A stretch of 40,174 nucleotides of DNA from positions 1-40,174 of the forward strand of contig CAMLKK010000027.1 in NCBI GenBank assembly GCA_946480715.1. Direction: 5' to 3'. Numbering within the stretch: the first letter of the stretch is position 1; each line of letters opens with the position of its first letter. Shown here piece by piece: positions 24,616 to 33,255 of the stretch. Made by a program: the position numbers and the translations under genes. Source of the stretch: an uncultured Bacteriovorax sp. (lineage in GTDB: Bacteria; Bdellovibrionota; Bacteriovoracia; Bacteriovoracales; Bacteriovoracaceae). The notes beneath the pieces are model-generated. The model did not search any database. It was given only the letters and a program-made list of their open reading frames with translations, and had not been told where the DNA came from.

Positions 24616-25472
24616 TCCCTCAGGAACTTAAAAACGAATATCCCTTTACTCCGCACTATCACCAAGTAGGAAAAGAAAAACTTCATTATGTTGATGAAGG
24701 ACAAGGTGAAGTCATGCTCATGTTGCATGGAAATCCAACATGGTCTTTTTTCTATCGTAATGTCGCTAAACATTTTGCGAAAACTCATCGTGTGATTGTT
24801 CCCGATCATATGGGGTGTGGGCTTTCAGATAAACCGCAAGATTACGAGTACACGCTTAAAAACCATATTCAGAACACACTCGCTTTAGTTGATAAATTAG
24901 GGCTCAAAGACATCACACTTCTCGTGCATGATTGGGGTGGCGCGATCGGTATGGGTGTTGCGACAGCTAGGCCTGAACTGATTAAAAGATTGATTATCAT
25001 GAACACAGCGGCCTTCCGCTCAATGGAAATCCCAACCAGAATTAACATTCTCCGAAATCCCGTAGGTGAATGGTTCATTCGTACGTTTAATGGTTTTGCA
25101 GGCCCTGCAACAACAATGGCCGTGACAAAAAAGCTATCTCCCCTTGTTAAAAAAGGATTTACTCTTCCTTATGACAATTTCGAGACACGCATTGCAACGG
25201 CAAAATTTGTTCGAGACATTCCAATGTCGCCTGAACATCCGACTTATAAAACGCTTTCAAACATCGAAGACAAACTTCCGACACTTAAAGTTCCGACTCT
25301 ACTTCTTTGGGGAGAGAAAGATTTCTGTTTCACTATGAATTTTCAGAAGCGCTGGATGGATTTTTTTCCGCATGCTCAAGTCGTGACTTACGCCGATGCC
25401 GGACACTACTTACTTGAAGATAAAAAAAATGAAGTCATAGCTGAAATTGAACGCTTCATTAAGTTGCAGTAA
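24606..25472 (+). CDS. oleB: OleB, beta-lactone decarboxylase (alpha/beta hydrolase)
   Basis: A 288-residue alpha/beta-hydrolase related to haloalkane dehalogenases. The nucleophile is D109 in HDWGGAIG, the catalytic His is H267 in DAGHYLLED, D239 in GEKDF is the probable third residue, and the halide-site-like HGNPTWSFFYRN (41-52) is present. In OleB this machinery decarboxylates a cis-beta-lactone to the cis-olefin. Taken alone it could be called a dehalogenase, but its place between oleA and oleC makes OleB much more likely. It overlaps oleA by 10 bp, with AGGAG serving either of two close ATG codons (24606 or 24612). Confidence 0.92.
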   Translation: MVMIPQELKNEYPFTPHYHQVGKEKLHYVDEGQGEVMLMLHGNPTWSFFYRNVAKHFAKTHRVIVPDHMGCGLSDKPQDYEYTLKNHIQNTLALVDKLGLKDITLLVHDWGGAIGMGVATARPELIKRLIIMNTAAFRSMEIPTRINILRNPVGEWFIRTFNGFAGPATTMAVTKKLSPLVKKGFTLPYDNFETRIATAKFVRDIPMSPEHPTYKTLSNIEDKLPTLKVPTLLLWGEKDFCFTMNFQKRWMDFFPHAQVVTYADAGHYLLEDKKNEVIAEIERFIKLQ

Positions 25473-25480
25473 GGATCGAA

Positions 25481-27127
25481 ATGAACATCGCTCATCGTCT
25501 CACGGAAAATGCAAAAAAATTTCCTGAAAAAAAAGCGGTTCTCTTTCCGCATTTTGAACCGAAAGAAAAAAAGTATCACTACTCTTCATTAACATTTAAA
25601 GAGCTTGATATCCTCTCCAATAAATTTGCTAACGGCCTGGCGAATATGGGGTTAAAGAAAGGCGATAAGACTTTGCTCTTCTTGCGTCCTTCACTCGACT
25701 TCCCTGCAATGACTTTCGCGCTTTTTAAATTAGGAGTCATTCCTGTTTTTATCGATCCAGGAATGGGAAGAAAAAATCTTTTAAAGTGTATAAAAGAATC
25801 TTCACCTGTCGCACTAATTGCAGAAAAAGAAGTTCATCTTATCAGTCGTTTTTTTCCGGGAACATTTAAGAGTATTAAATTCAAAGTAACAAATGCTCGT
25901 TGGTCATTGGGAAAAACAAAAACTCTAAATGCTCTCAAAAAAGAAAAAAAACTTGCGTTTACACCCAGCACGTTTGAAGACTCCGATACTGCGGCCATTC
26001 TTTTTACTTCTGGAGGAACGGGTACGCCTAAAGGTGTAGTCTACACGCATTCAATTTTTGATAAACAGACATCACTTCTGCAAGAGATGTATAAACTTAC
26101 AGAAAACGATACTGATCTCCCTGGTTTTCCCCTCTTTTCACTTTTTACAATTGCTATGGGAATGACCTCTTGTATTCCGGATATGGATCCGAGCAAACCG
26201 GGTAAGGCCGATCCTAGAAAACTTTATCAGAACATTGTTGATCAAAGACCAACTTTCGTGGCCGGCAGTCCGGCGATCTGGGAGCGTTTAGCAGATTACT
26301 GTTTGAACAATAATCTCACACTTCCATCAATCAAATATCTCGTGATGTTTGGAGCACCAGTTTCGGTGGCGATTCATAAAAAATTTAAAATGCTCCTGCC
26401 AAACGGAACGACTTATACACCTTACGGCGCTACTGAAGCTCTTCCAGTAAGTAACATCAGTGGCGAATACATTCTAAAAAATACTGCCCACCTTACAGAA
26501 AACGGTAAAGGCACGTGCATTGGACTTGTGGTACCCGAAACCAAAGTTAAAATTATCGAAATTTCTGATAACATCATTTCTTCCACCAAAGAAATGAAAG
26601 AAGTTGCTCCCATGCAAATTGGAGAGATCATCGTTCAGGGGCCAACGGTGACCCGTGAGTATTTAGATCTTCCCGAAAAAACTCGAGAAGCCAAAATAGA
26701 TGAAGATGGAAAAAAATTCTGGCATCGTATGGGTGATCTAGGATTTTTAGATAATGATGGCCAATTGTGGTTTGTAGGGAGAAAGGCCCATCGAGTGGAA
26801 ACGCCGGAGGGATTGATGGTTCCCATTCCATGTGAAGCCATTTTCAACAAGCATCCCGCGGTAAGACGTTCAGCTCTGGTTGGAATTGGCCCATTGGGAA
26901 AACAAACACCGGCCATAGTCATTGAAAGAATTGATGGACAATATCTTTCAGGAAAAGAACGTTCCATCTTTGAAAGTGAACTTCTTTCAATGGCCCGAAA
27001 AAATCCTCTCACTGAAAATATCTCTCAAATTTATTTGAGCAAACATTTTCCTGTTGATGTTCGTCACAATATAAAAATTGATCGCACAAAACTAAAAGAA
27101 GAAATTGAAAATCATGCAGAAAACTAA
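25481..27127 (+). CDS. oleC: OleC, ATP-dependent beta-lactone synthetase (AMP-binding family)
   Basis: A 548-residue adenylate-forming enzyme. Core motifs are visible: FTSGGTGTPKGVVYTH (175-190), YTPYGATEALP (around 311-321), HRMGDLGFLDNDGQLWFVGRK (around 415-435) and the continuing AHRVETPEG. OleC activates the beta-hydroxy acid from OleD and cyclises it to a beta-lactone rather than making a CoA thioester. The GRKAHRV form is close to known OleC proteins as I remember them. TAAGGATC gives the ribosome binding site just after the oleB stop, and the 3' end overlaps oleD by 14 bp. OleB, OleC and OleD are known to assemble into a large complex. Confidence 0.92.
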   Translation: MNIAHRLTENAKKFPEKKAVLFPHFEPKEKKYHYSSLTFKELDILSNKFANGLANMGLKKGDKTLLFLRPSLDFPAMTFALFKLGVIPVFIDPGMGRKNLLKCIKESSPVALIAEKEVHLISRFFPGTFKSIKFKVTNARWSLGKTKTLNALKKEKKLAFTPSTFEDSDTAAILFTSGGTGTPKGVVYTHSIFDKQTSLLQEMYKLTENDTDLPGFPLFSLFTIAMGMTSCIPDMDPSKPGKADPRKLYQNIVDQRPTFVAGSPAIWERLADYCLNNNLTLPSIKYLVMFGAPVSVAIHKKFKMLLPNGTTYTPYGATEALPVSNISGEYILKNTAHLTENGKGTCIGLVVPETKVKIIEISDNIISSTKEMKEVAPMQIGEIIVQGPTVTREYLDLPEKTREAKIDEDGKKFWHRMGDLGFLDNDGQLWFVGRKAHRVETPEGLMVPIPCEAIFNKHPAVRRSALVGIGPLGKQTPAIVIERIDGQYLSGKERSIFESELLSMARKNPLTENISQIYLSKHFPVDVRHNIKIDRTKLKEEIENHAEN

Positions 27128-28115
27128 AGTTCTCATTACAGGTGCCGGTGGATTCCTGGGACAATATATTGCTCGCGACCTTCTCCAAAAAGGATATGAG
27201 GTCACTAGTTTTTCGAGAGGACATTATCCTGAACTTACGCAACTTGGTGTTCAACAAGTCTCTGGTAATTTAAAAAATACTGACGAAGTTGTTCGCGCCT
27301 GCGCTGGTATGGATGCAGTCATTCATACTGCCTCATTAGTGGGTATGGGAAATTGCTATCAAGATTTTTACGAAACAAATGTTTTAGGAACTCGAAATAT
27401 TCTAGAGGCCTGCAAAAAAAACAAAATTAAAAAACTTATTTATACCAGTACACCAAGTGTGGCGTTTGGTGATCAGAGTTTATGCGGAGTCGATGAATCA
27501 ATTGGCTATCCTGCTCGCCATTTAAGTCACTATGCTGCTACTAAAGCTCAAGCTGAAAAAGAGGTTCTAGCGAACAATGGACCTGAGCTTTCTACTGTCG
27601 CTATTCGCCCCCATCTCATTTATGGACCTGGTGATAAGAATCTCATTCCACGTGTTGTTGAAGCGGCCAAAAGCGGCCGGATAAAAATTATCGGTGATGG
27701 TAACAATCTTGTTGATGTTTCTTATGTAGAAAATGTTTCTGCCGTCCACATCAGAGCGCTTGAAAAGTTATCGCCAGAGTCTCCACTTGCCGGCAAGGCC
27801 TATTTTTTCGGACAAGGTCCCATCAAGCTGTGGGATTTCACGAATGAGATTTTAAAACGTGAGGGGCTTCCTCCACTGAAAAAGAAAATTCCTCTAAAGG
27901 TTGCTTACAGTATTGGATGGGTCATTGAAAAGTTTTCTCATTTGCTTTCTTTGTTCGGTGTAAAAGTTGAAAATCCCCCCATGACGAGGTTCATTGCACT
28001 TCAATTAGGATCTTCTCACTATTTCAGCCATAAGCAGCTGGAGAAGGATTTAGGAGCGTTTAATTTCGTGAGTATCGAAGAGGGATTGAACAGGCTTTAT
28101 CGGTCGAAAGCTTAG
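27114..28115 (+). CDS. oleD: OleD, NADPH-dependent 2-alkyl-3-ketoacid reductase
   Basis: A 333-residue extended short-chain dehydrogenase. The Rossmann motif is TGAGGFLGQYIA (9-20), the active site has TSTPSV (111-116) and Y140-x3-K144 in HYAATKAQAEKEV, followed by RPHLIYGPGD typical of the extended class. OleD reduces the OleA product to the 2-alkyl-3-hydroxyacid that OleC cyclises. The start is the ATG at 27114, inside the end of oleC, with only a weak Shine-Dalgarno sequence, consistent with translational coupling. It is the last gene of the operon; its stop overlaps the convergent orphan gene by 4 bp, and no terminator is visible. Confidence 0.92.
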   Translation: MQKTKVLITGAGGFLGQYIARDLLQKGYEVTSFSRGHYPELTQLGVQQVSGNLKNTDEVVRACAGMDAVIHTASLVGMGNCYQDFYETNVLGTRNILEACKKNKIKKLIYTSTPSVAFGDQSLCGVDESIGYPARHLSHYAATKAQAEKEVLANNGPELSTVAIRPHLIYGPGDKNLIPRVVEAAKSGRIKIIGDGNNLVDVSYVENVSAVHIRALEKLSPESPLAGKAYFFGQGPIKLWDFTNEILKREGLPPLKKKIPLKVAYSIGWVIEKFSHLLSLFGVKVENPPMTRFIALQLGSSHYFSHKQLEKDLGAFNFVSIEEGLNRLYRSKA

Positions 28116-30244
28116 TTTTCATCCACAACGCTTGAAGGTGCCCTTAGGTTTTCAACACGCATGTAGTGGTCAACGGCACCGAATCCTTTAAAAGCTCCTT
28201 CGTGAAAGCTAGTCGTGAAAGCAAATCCCGCTTCCGTTACAGCATCAAAACTTCCGTAGAAAAAGACATTCGATAAACCAAAAATGTTAAAGTAATGAAC
28301 TTTGCTATTACAGTTTTGAGCAAGGTTGTTTGTAAAATTCTTCAGCGGCCAAAGTGGAATTGATGTCCACTCTGTTGGAGCTTTTTCAGTTAAATCACCC
28401 AAACAACTTTTTAGAAACGCTCGTTTTTTAGATGATGAAAAAATATATTTCAAAGATTTTTTTTCACATGATTCGATGTCTTTTGCCGTTACACGATCGT
28501 GACTTAAATCTTTGAGATACTCAATATAGTCGTTTTGCAGAGATCTACGGCAATTGTCGAATAGATTCCTAAAATTCAAAAATCCTTTCTTAGGTTGCTC
28601 GTCGCAAACTCCATCAAGAGCGTCAAAGACATTGCTTACACTTTGTCGATTAAGATATCTAATTCCTGCAACGTTAATTTGATATTTTCCACTCACATGG
28701 TAAGGAGCACGGAGCTGATCGTTCTCAATCATATTGATGGCAAGTGGATTTACGCCACTCATACGCTCAAGAATAAACTTCGCACGCTCGCGATATTTTT
28801 TACCCAGCATACCTTTTGTTTTCTGAGTTCTGTAATCGACTGTAAAAGTGAGAGAAAGTTTTTGTTCAGTTGTATTTGCCCCTTTTATATCAACATCATC
28901 ACGAGCATCAAGGAGATTGCGTTCACTTTCGTACTCTAGTGCTACTTTTTTGGTTTCACTCGCGAGTTTTGTTGCACCTAAATCGACATCCATCAGTTTA
29001 TAAAGAAAGCTAGTGAAGAGACGCGACAGTGCATCTTCCGTATATTTCATTTTTTCAAAATAGTGCTTGAAAAAGTTTTTAACTTTTCCTTCTTTCGTAA
29101 TTTCAATCTGCTGAGTTTTCGCTGTTTTTTGTCCCCCAAGAAGAAGGAAGTTATAGCGATGATTGATCGTTTGTGATTTTTTCTTTTCTTCGCTGATAAT
29201 ATAAGGCGCGAGAATATCTAAATCACCTTCACGGTTTTTTAATAGCTGTTGAAGCTCCATCGCAACAGGATCTTGAACAGACATTTCACTTACGTCACGA
29301 CTCTTTAAATTTAAAAATATTTTATAACTACTTTCGAGTTCATAACTAAAGTCATAAGAGAGTAAAGTCATTTTCAAGATTTTAAGAAAGTCCGCTTGCA
29401 CTCTAAGAGCAATTCCAGCAGTCGCAAGTTTCGTTTTCTCAAAGTTAAGTCTCAAGAGGTTTTGCTCGGGATCAGAAACAATTTCCAACCTTGTTAGTTT
29501 TTCTAATTTCGCAAGAACTCCTGCTGCTCCCGTCACTCCAGTATAAAGTGGAGCACTCACCAATCCTCCCGCCTTGAAACTAAGAGAATCTTCTTTGAAA
29601 ATCATTTCATTGGGAGACATTTGTTTCAAATGATTCAGTCCGAGTGACATAAACGGCATGAAAAGTTTTTCGAAATGTCTCATTAATCCGTCTTCATAAG
29701 AATCAGCAAAGTGAATCCATGTGAATTTACGGTGGAAAACGATCCCCGCGAATGCCGCTAAATTTTCCTGACTCATATCGATCACTTGTTGATCACGTAA
29801 ACTTCCCATGATTTTGGAAGCATCAATGCTGACAGTGAATGTGTCAGTAACGATCCAGCGAGTATCATGATCAAACTGCGGTTCAAGCTTTCGTTCAATT
29901 GAAACACCAAAATCTGCAAATGGACGGCGGTACATGAATCCTACGCTGTTCAAACCACCCGTCACGGTTAAACGATTATTAAGAACCCTTTGGGCCTCAC
30001 GTTTACCGATGTTTTCATACTCGTGATTGAACTCGTTAAAAATTTGCTGATAAAGATTGTTTTGATTTACACCTGAACTGATGGGATCAACACTATTTCC
30101 CGTTTCGACGTCGTAAGCTTTTTCCAGTTTCTCAGCATCGGTCACGGTGAGATATGTAAAATCCTCTGCGCGCACAACTCCAGACATCCCGATCAACATG
30201 ATCAGTACGCAAACAATTTGTCTGTAGAGTGAACGATTAGTCAT
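28112..30244 (-). CDS. Large exported protein of unknown function
   Basis: A 710-residue protein with a signal peptide (hydrophobic core to GMSGVVRA, predicted cleavage before EDFTYL), so periplasmic or outer-membrane associated. I recognise no domain. It has mixed alpha/beta composition with regular amphipathic beta-like stretches (for example TDTFTVSIDASKIMG and QKLSLTFTVDYRTQ) and only a few Cys, clustered near about 550-660. No transmembrane segment appears after the signal peptide. It sits between the ole operon (convergent, 4-bp overlap) and a divergent sensor-like membrane gene, with 167 bp in between. A lineage-specific envelope protein is the most I can say. Confidence 0.75.
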   Translation of the reverse strand: MTNRSLYRQIVCVLIMLIGMSGVVRAEDFTYLTVTDAEKLEKAYDVETGNSVDPISSGVNQNNLYQQIFNEFNHEYENIGKREAQRVLNNRLTVTGGLNSVGFMYRRPFADFGVSIERKLEPQFDHDTRWIVTDTFTVSIDASKIMGSLRDQQVIDMSQENLAAFAGIVFHRKFTWIHFADSYEDGLMRHFEKLFMPFMSLGLNHLKQMSPNEMIFKEDSLSFKAGGLVSAPLYTGVTGAAGVLAKLEKLTRLEIVSDPEQNLLRLNFEKTKLATAGIALRVQADFLKILKMTLLSYDFSYELESSYKIFLNLKSRDVSEMSVQDPVAMELQQLLKNREGDLDILAPYIISEEKKKSQTINHRYNFLLLGGQKTAKTQQIEITKEGKVKNFFKHYFEKMKYTEDALSRLFTSFLYKLMDVDLGATKLASETKKVALEYESERNLLDARDDVDIKGANTTEQKLSLTFTVDYRTQKTKGMLGKKYRERAKFILERMSGVNPLAINMIENDQLRAPYHVSGKYQINVAGIRYLNRQSVSNVFDALDGVCDEQPKKGFLNFRNLFDNCRRSLQNDYIEYLKDLSHDRVTAKDIESCEKKSLKYIFSSSKKRAFLKSCLGDLTEKAPTEWTSIPLWPLKNFTNNLAQNCNSKVHYFNIFGLSNVFFYGSFDAVTEAGFAFTTSFHEGAFKGFGAVDHYMRVENLRAPSSVVDEN

Positions 30245-30411
30245 GGCGTGATTTCCCCAAGGCCATTGTATAAGGGCTTATCGGACCACCCTAGAGCAAA
30301 CTTGATCGTTTTGGTTTCCCGTACTTGCCCGACTGTCCCTCGGGAAAAACTGCCAATTAAATTCCCCAATGGTTCCCAAGCTGTTAAAATACCAATCACG
30401 AGGGAGAACGT

Positions 30412-31233
30412 ATGAAAGGGATTCGTTTAAAAATAATGCTTTTAACAGCGCTTATGCTGACACTTTGTTGCGGACTTCTCTTTTATCGCAGTCTTTACAC
30501 ATTCGACGGACCAAAATCTGTCCAAAATTTAGAATTTGAAGAACTCCGTAGTCTTGATTTGCAGTTAAATGCGAATGCCTATTATCTTAGAAAAAATATT
30601 AATGCTGATACAAGTGATTTGAAGGCCCAGGCCCTTCGCATACAAGAGCTACTGACTATTTTAAAAGACATGAAAATTACGTCACCTGATATGAGTGAAG
30701 GTGTAAAAACAGTACAAGCGTATTTTAAATCGAAAGAAAAAAAGATCGAAAGTTTCATCCGTGCACATGAAGAGTTAAGAACGAACGTGAATCAATTTGT
30801 TTCCCGTTACAATGAACTTACGAAAAATAAAATCACTTTTTCATTGGATAAAAATGATAAGCGCGATTTTTTTCGTGAATGTTTAACTGATGTTTATATG
30901 TACTTGAGTTTTTCTTCAAAGGAAAATGAAGGCCGATTACTAGAAGATTTGAAGATTATGAGTCAGGTCATCAATTATGCAGAAGCTCCAAATCCACTCA
31001 TTCAAAGCTATTACAACGGGATCGAAAGCATTCTTAAAAGTGTAAAAACAACAGACCAACTCATTGAGGATTTCCATCAAAATGGAATTAACAATGAAAT
31101 GAACTTGATTGCAAAATCCTATCATGAAGACAGTTTGAATCGTGAAAAAGATAATGAAACGTTCGTGAAATTAGTTTTTGCGGCGTTTGTTTTCTATCTC
31201 ATCGCCATGACAATTATCATTCGCAAAAACTAA
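30412..31233 (+). CDS. Two-TM membrane protein with periplasmic helical sensor-like domain
   Basis: A 273-residue protein with TM1 at about 8-26 and TM2 at about 253-270. The 225 residues between are almost all helical and charged, e.g. LEFEELRSLDLQLNANAYYL and DLKAQALRIQELLTILK, resembling the DAHL or four-helix-bundle sensor domains of histidine kinases and chemoreceptors. The chain ends three residues after TM2 (IIIRKN), so there is no output domain; it may act through a partner or be a truncated sensor. GAGGGAG gives a strong ribosome binding site. It ends with a 4-bp overlap with the convergent fabI gene. Assignment to DAHL is tentative. Confidence 0.7.
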   Translation: MKGIRLKIMLLTALMLTLCCGLLFYRSLYTFDGPKSVQNLEFEELRSLDLQLNANAYYLRKNINADTSDLKAQALRIQELLTILKDMKITSPDMSEGVKTVQAYFKSKEKKIESFIRAHEELRTNVNQFVSRYNELTKNKITFSLDKNDKRDFFRECLTDVYMYLSFSSKENEGRLLEDLKIMSQVINYAEAPNPLIQSYYNGIESILKSVKTTDQLIEDFHQNGINNEMNLIAKSYHEDSLNREKDNETFVKLVFAAFVFYLIAMTIIIRKN

Positions 31234-32030
31234 GTCGAGCGTTTTGCAAAAGATTGCACCACTGATTCATCGAAGTAGTTGGCACTCATCCCGGCATCAA
31301 CAACCATGGCACTTGCATTAATCCCCGACGAGGCAGGACTCAGCAGAAATGCGGCGGTATTGGCCACTTCCTGAGTCTCCAGCGCTTGATGCCTTAGAGT
31401 TAATTGTTCAGCATAGAGATAATTATCAACATATCCAGGAATGCCTGCAGAAGCCGATGTTTTTAGTGGTCCTGAACAAAGCGCATTGAAACGAACTTTA
31501 GATTTTTCAGCAAAAGATTTCGCTAAAAAAGCAACGGCCGAATCGAGTGAAGCTTTAATAGGTCCCATGTACCCGTAGTTTGTCGCACGTGTATTGGAGA
31601 TGGAAATTGTGACAACCGAAGCTTCGGGATGCAAAACGTCTTCAAGAGAATTCGCGAGGGCAATCAGTGAAAAACATGAAATGGTTGAAGCTTGAAGATA
31701 ATCTTTTAGTTTCGTTTCATGAAATGGTTTCATCCCTTCTGAATAATTGGCAAAAGCTATTGAATGCAAAAATCCATGCAACAAAACATTCTCAGTTTTT
31801 AGTGTTTGCCCGAATTGAAAGATAGCTTCTTCGCTTTCCACATCAAGAAGGTAAACTTTTTTACCAGGAAATAATTTTTCTACATTTTTTTTATTCTCTT
31901 CATTTTGAACAGTGAAGATGAGGTCTGCCCCCTGCTCTAGAAGAGTTTTGGCCGTAAAAGTTGCCACAGATTTTTTATTAGCAACACCTGTGATTAAAAA
32001 GCATTTATTTTCTAATTTCAAAAAACTCAT
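31230..32030 (-). CDS. fabI: Enoyl-ACP reductase FabI-like
   Basis: A 266-residue SDR of the FabI type: NAD-binding ITGVANKKSVATF (13-25), LHGFLHSIAFAN (84-95), and the catalytic Y152-x6-K159 in NYGYMGPIKASLD. FabI reduces the enoyl-ACP double bond, ending an elongation cycle. The upstream Tyr of E. coli FabI (Tyr146) is not evident in the segment TISISNTRATNY, which also looks two residues shorter, so the enzyme is divergent and may have another specificity. It is last in the fabG-fabZ-fabI trio, joined to fabZ by a TAATG overlap. Confidence 0.83.
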   Translation of the reverse strand: MSFLKLENKCFLITGVANKKSVATFTAKTLLEQGADLIFTVQNEENKKNVEKLFPGKKVYLLDVESEEAIFQFGQTLKTENVLLHGFLHSIAFANYSEGMKPFHETKLKDYLQASTISCFSLIALANSLEDVLHPEASVVTISISNTRATNYGYMGPIKASLDSAVAFLAKSFAEKSKVRFNALCSGPLKTSASAGIPGYVDNYLYAEQLTLRHQALETQEVANTAAFLLSPASSGINASAMVVDAGMSANYFDESVVQSFAKRST

Positions 32031-32437
32031 TACACACTCGCTACGGTAAATTCGATAACTAAAACTGTTTTTCCGGCAACTTTAGTTGTGCCTTTCATAT
32101 AGTGAGCATTCGCCAGACTCTCAGTTAATTCCACTTCCATCAAGAGTTCGTCACCAGGTCTGACCATGTTTTTAAATTTTGCATTTTGAACTCTCGTGAC
32201 AACACCAAGTCCAGCTCCTTCTTTTCCTGCCATCAAAGCTGCGCCACTTTGAAAAAGAGCTTCTTGTAAAAGAACTCCAGGCATTATGGGATTTCCAGGA
32301 AAATGTCCTTTAAAAAAATCCTCTTCACCCGTTAGTTTAAGACTTGTCATTATTTTATTTTCTGAACGTTCAACAACCTTATCGACAAAAAGAAAAGGAG
32401 GACGTTGAGGTATTAATTCAGTGATCGCAGGATACAT
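32030..32437 (-). CDS. fabZ: 3-hydroxyacyl-ACP dehydratase FabZ-like
   Basis: A 135-residue hot-dog-fold dehydratase. The catalytic motif GHFPGNPIMPGVLLQEA (44-60) contains His45 and Glu59, as in FabZ. LIPQRPPFLFVDKV (8-21) matches the family N-terminus. It removes water from 3-hydroxyacyl-ACP to give trans-2-enoyl-ACP. It shares one-base TAATG overlaps with fabG before it and fabI after it, so the three products are translationally coupled and probably made in equal amounts. The gene is in the FabZ length range; a FabA-type isomerising function cannot be excluded. Confidence 0.9.
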   Translation of the reverse strand: MYPAITELIPQRPPFLFVDKVVERSENKIMTSLKLTGEEDFFKGHFPGNPIMPGVLLQEALFQSGAALMAGKEGAGLGVVTRVQNAKFKNMVRPGDELLMEVELTESLANAHYMKGTTKVAGKTVLVIEFTVASV

Positions 32438-33168
32438 TAGAGTCCTCCAGAAATTTCGAGCGACGCTCCTGTGATGTAACTTGCTTCTCTACTTGCCAAA
32501 AAAAGAACCGCAGCGGCCACTTCCTCTACTTTTCCAAATCGCTTCATAGGAACGTCTTTCATGTATTCTTTACGTTGTTCCTCAGGAAGATCGGCAAGCA
32601 ATTCTGTGTCGATAAAACCAGGACAAACATTGTTCACTGTGATTCCGCGTTTAGCGACTTCTTTTGAAAGTGATTTGGAGATGGCAATTTGACCGGCCTT
32701 TGAAGCTGCATAGTTTGCTTGCCCCGGTAATCCCAGCGATCCACCGATTGAAGACATATTAACAATACGTCCGTAGCGATTTTTCATGAATTGCAAAACG
32801 GCATGCTTGCTCATTAAGAATGTTCCTGTGAGATTTGTATTGATCACATCATTCCATTCCATCAAACTCATGGTCGCCGTCAATTGATCGCGCCTGATGC
32901 CTGAATTATTTACAAGAACTTCAATTTTAGGGTGATTTTCTTCAACAAATTTATAAAACTCGATGACTGCATTTTCATCGCGAACGTCACATTTTTTTAC
33001 GATTAATTTATCTGAATTTATTTCTGCTTTAAATTTCTCAGCAGCAGCATCATTACCAGCATAAGTGGAAATGACAGTCGCTCCTTCTTTTAAAAAAGCT
33101 TCAGCAATTCCGCGTCCGATTCCACGTGTTCCACCGGTAACAATGACTGTTTGATCTTGAAATTTCAT
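32437..33168 (-). CDS. fabG: 3-oxoacyl-ACP reductase FabG-like
   Basis: A 243-residue classical SDR. NADPH-binding TGGTRGIGRGIA (11-22), VNNSGIRRDQL (86-96), N112, and the catalytic S140, Y153, K157 in SSIGG and YAASKAG are present, plus the closing VLFLASREASYITGASLEISGG. It reduces 3-oxoacyl-ACP to 3-hydroxyacyl-ACP. It is first in the tightly coupled fabG-fabZ-fabI trio. AGAGGA precedes the ATG at 33168. Primary fatty-acid synthesis genes usually cluster with acpP and fabF, which are not adjacent here, so this looks like an accessory set. Confidence 0.9.
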   Translation of the reverse strand: MKFQDQTVIVTGGTRGIGRGIAEAFLKEGATVISTYAGNDAAAEKFKAEINSDKLIVKKCDVRDENAVIEFYKFVEENHPKIEVLVNNSGIRRDQLTATMSLMEWNDVINTNLTGTFLMSKHAVLQFMKNRYGRIVNMSSIGGSLGLPGQANYAASKAGQIAISKSLSKEVAKRGITVNNVCPGFIDTELLADLPEEQRKEYMKDVPMKRFGKVEEVAAAVLFLASREASYITGASLEISGGL

Positions 33169-33255
33169 GCCGCTTTTCCTCTGTAAAAATTGATCAAATT
33201 TTACGTGAAGTTCCGGGCCTAGACAATGCTTTTGCTTGGTGTTACTCTGGACAAC

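Noticed and set aside
24606..25472. Calling this gene haloalkane dehalogenase
   Set aside because: The fold and Asp nucleophile are shared, but the position inside oleABCD makes OleB the better assignment.
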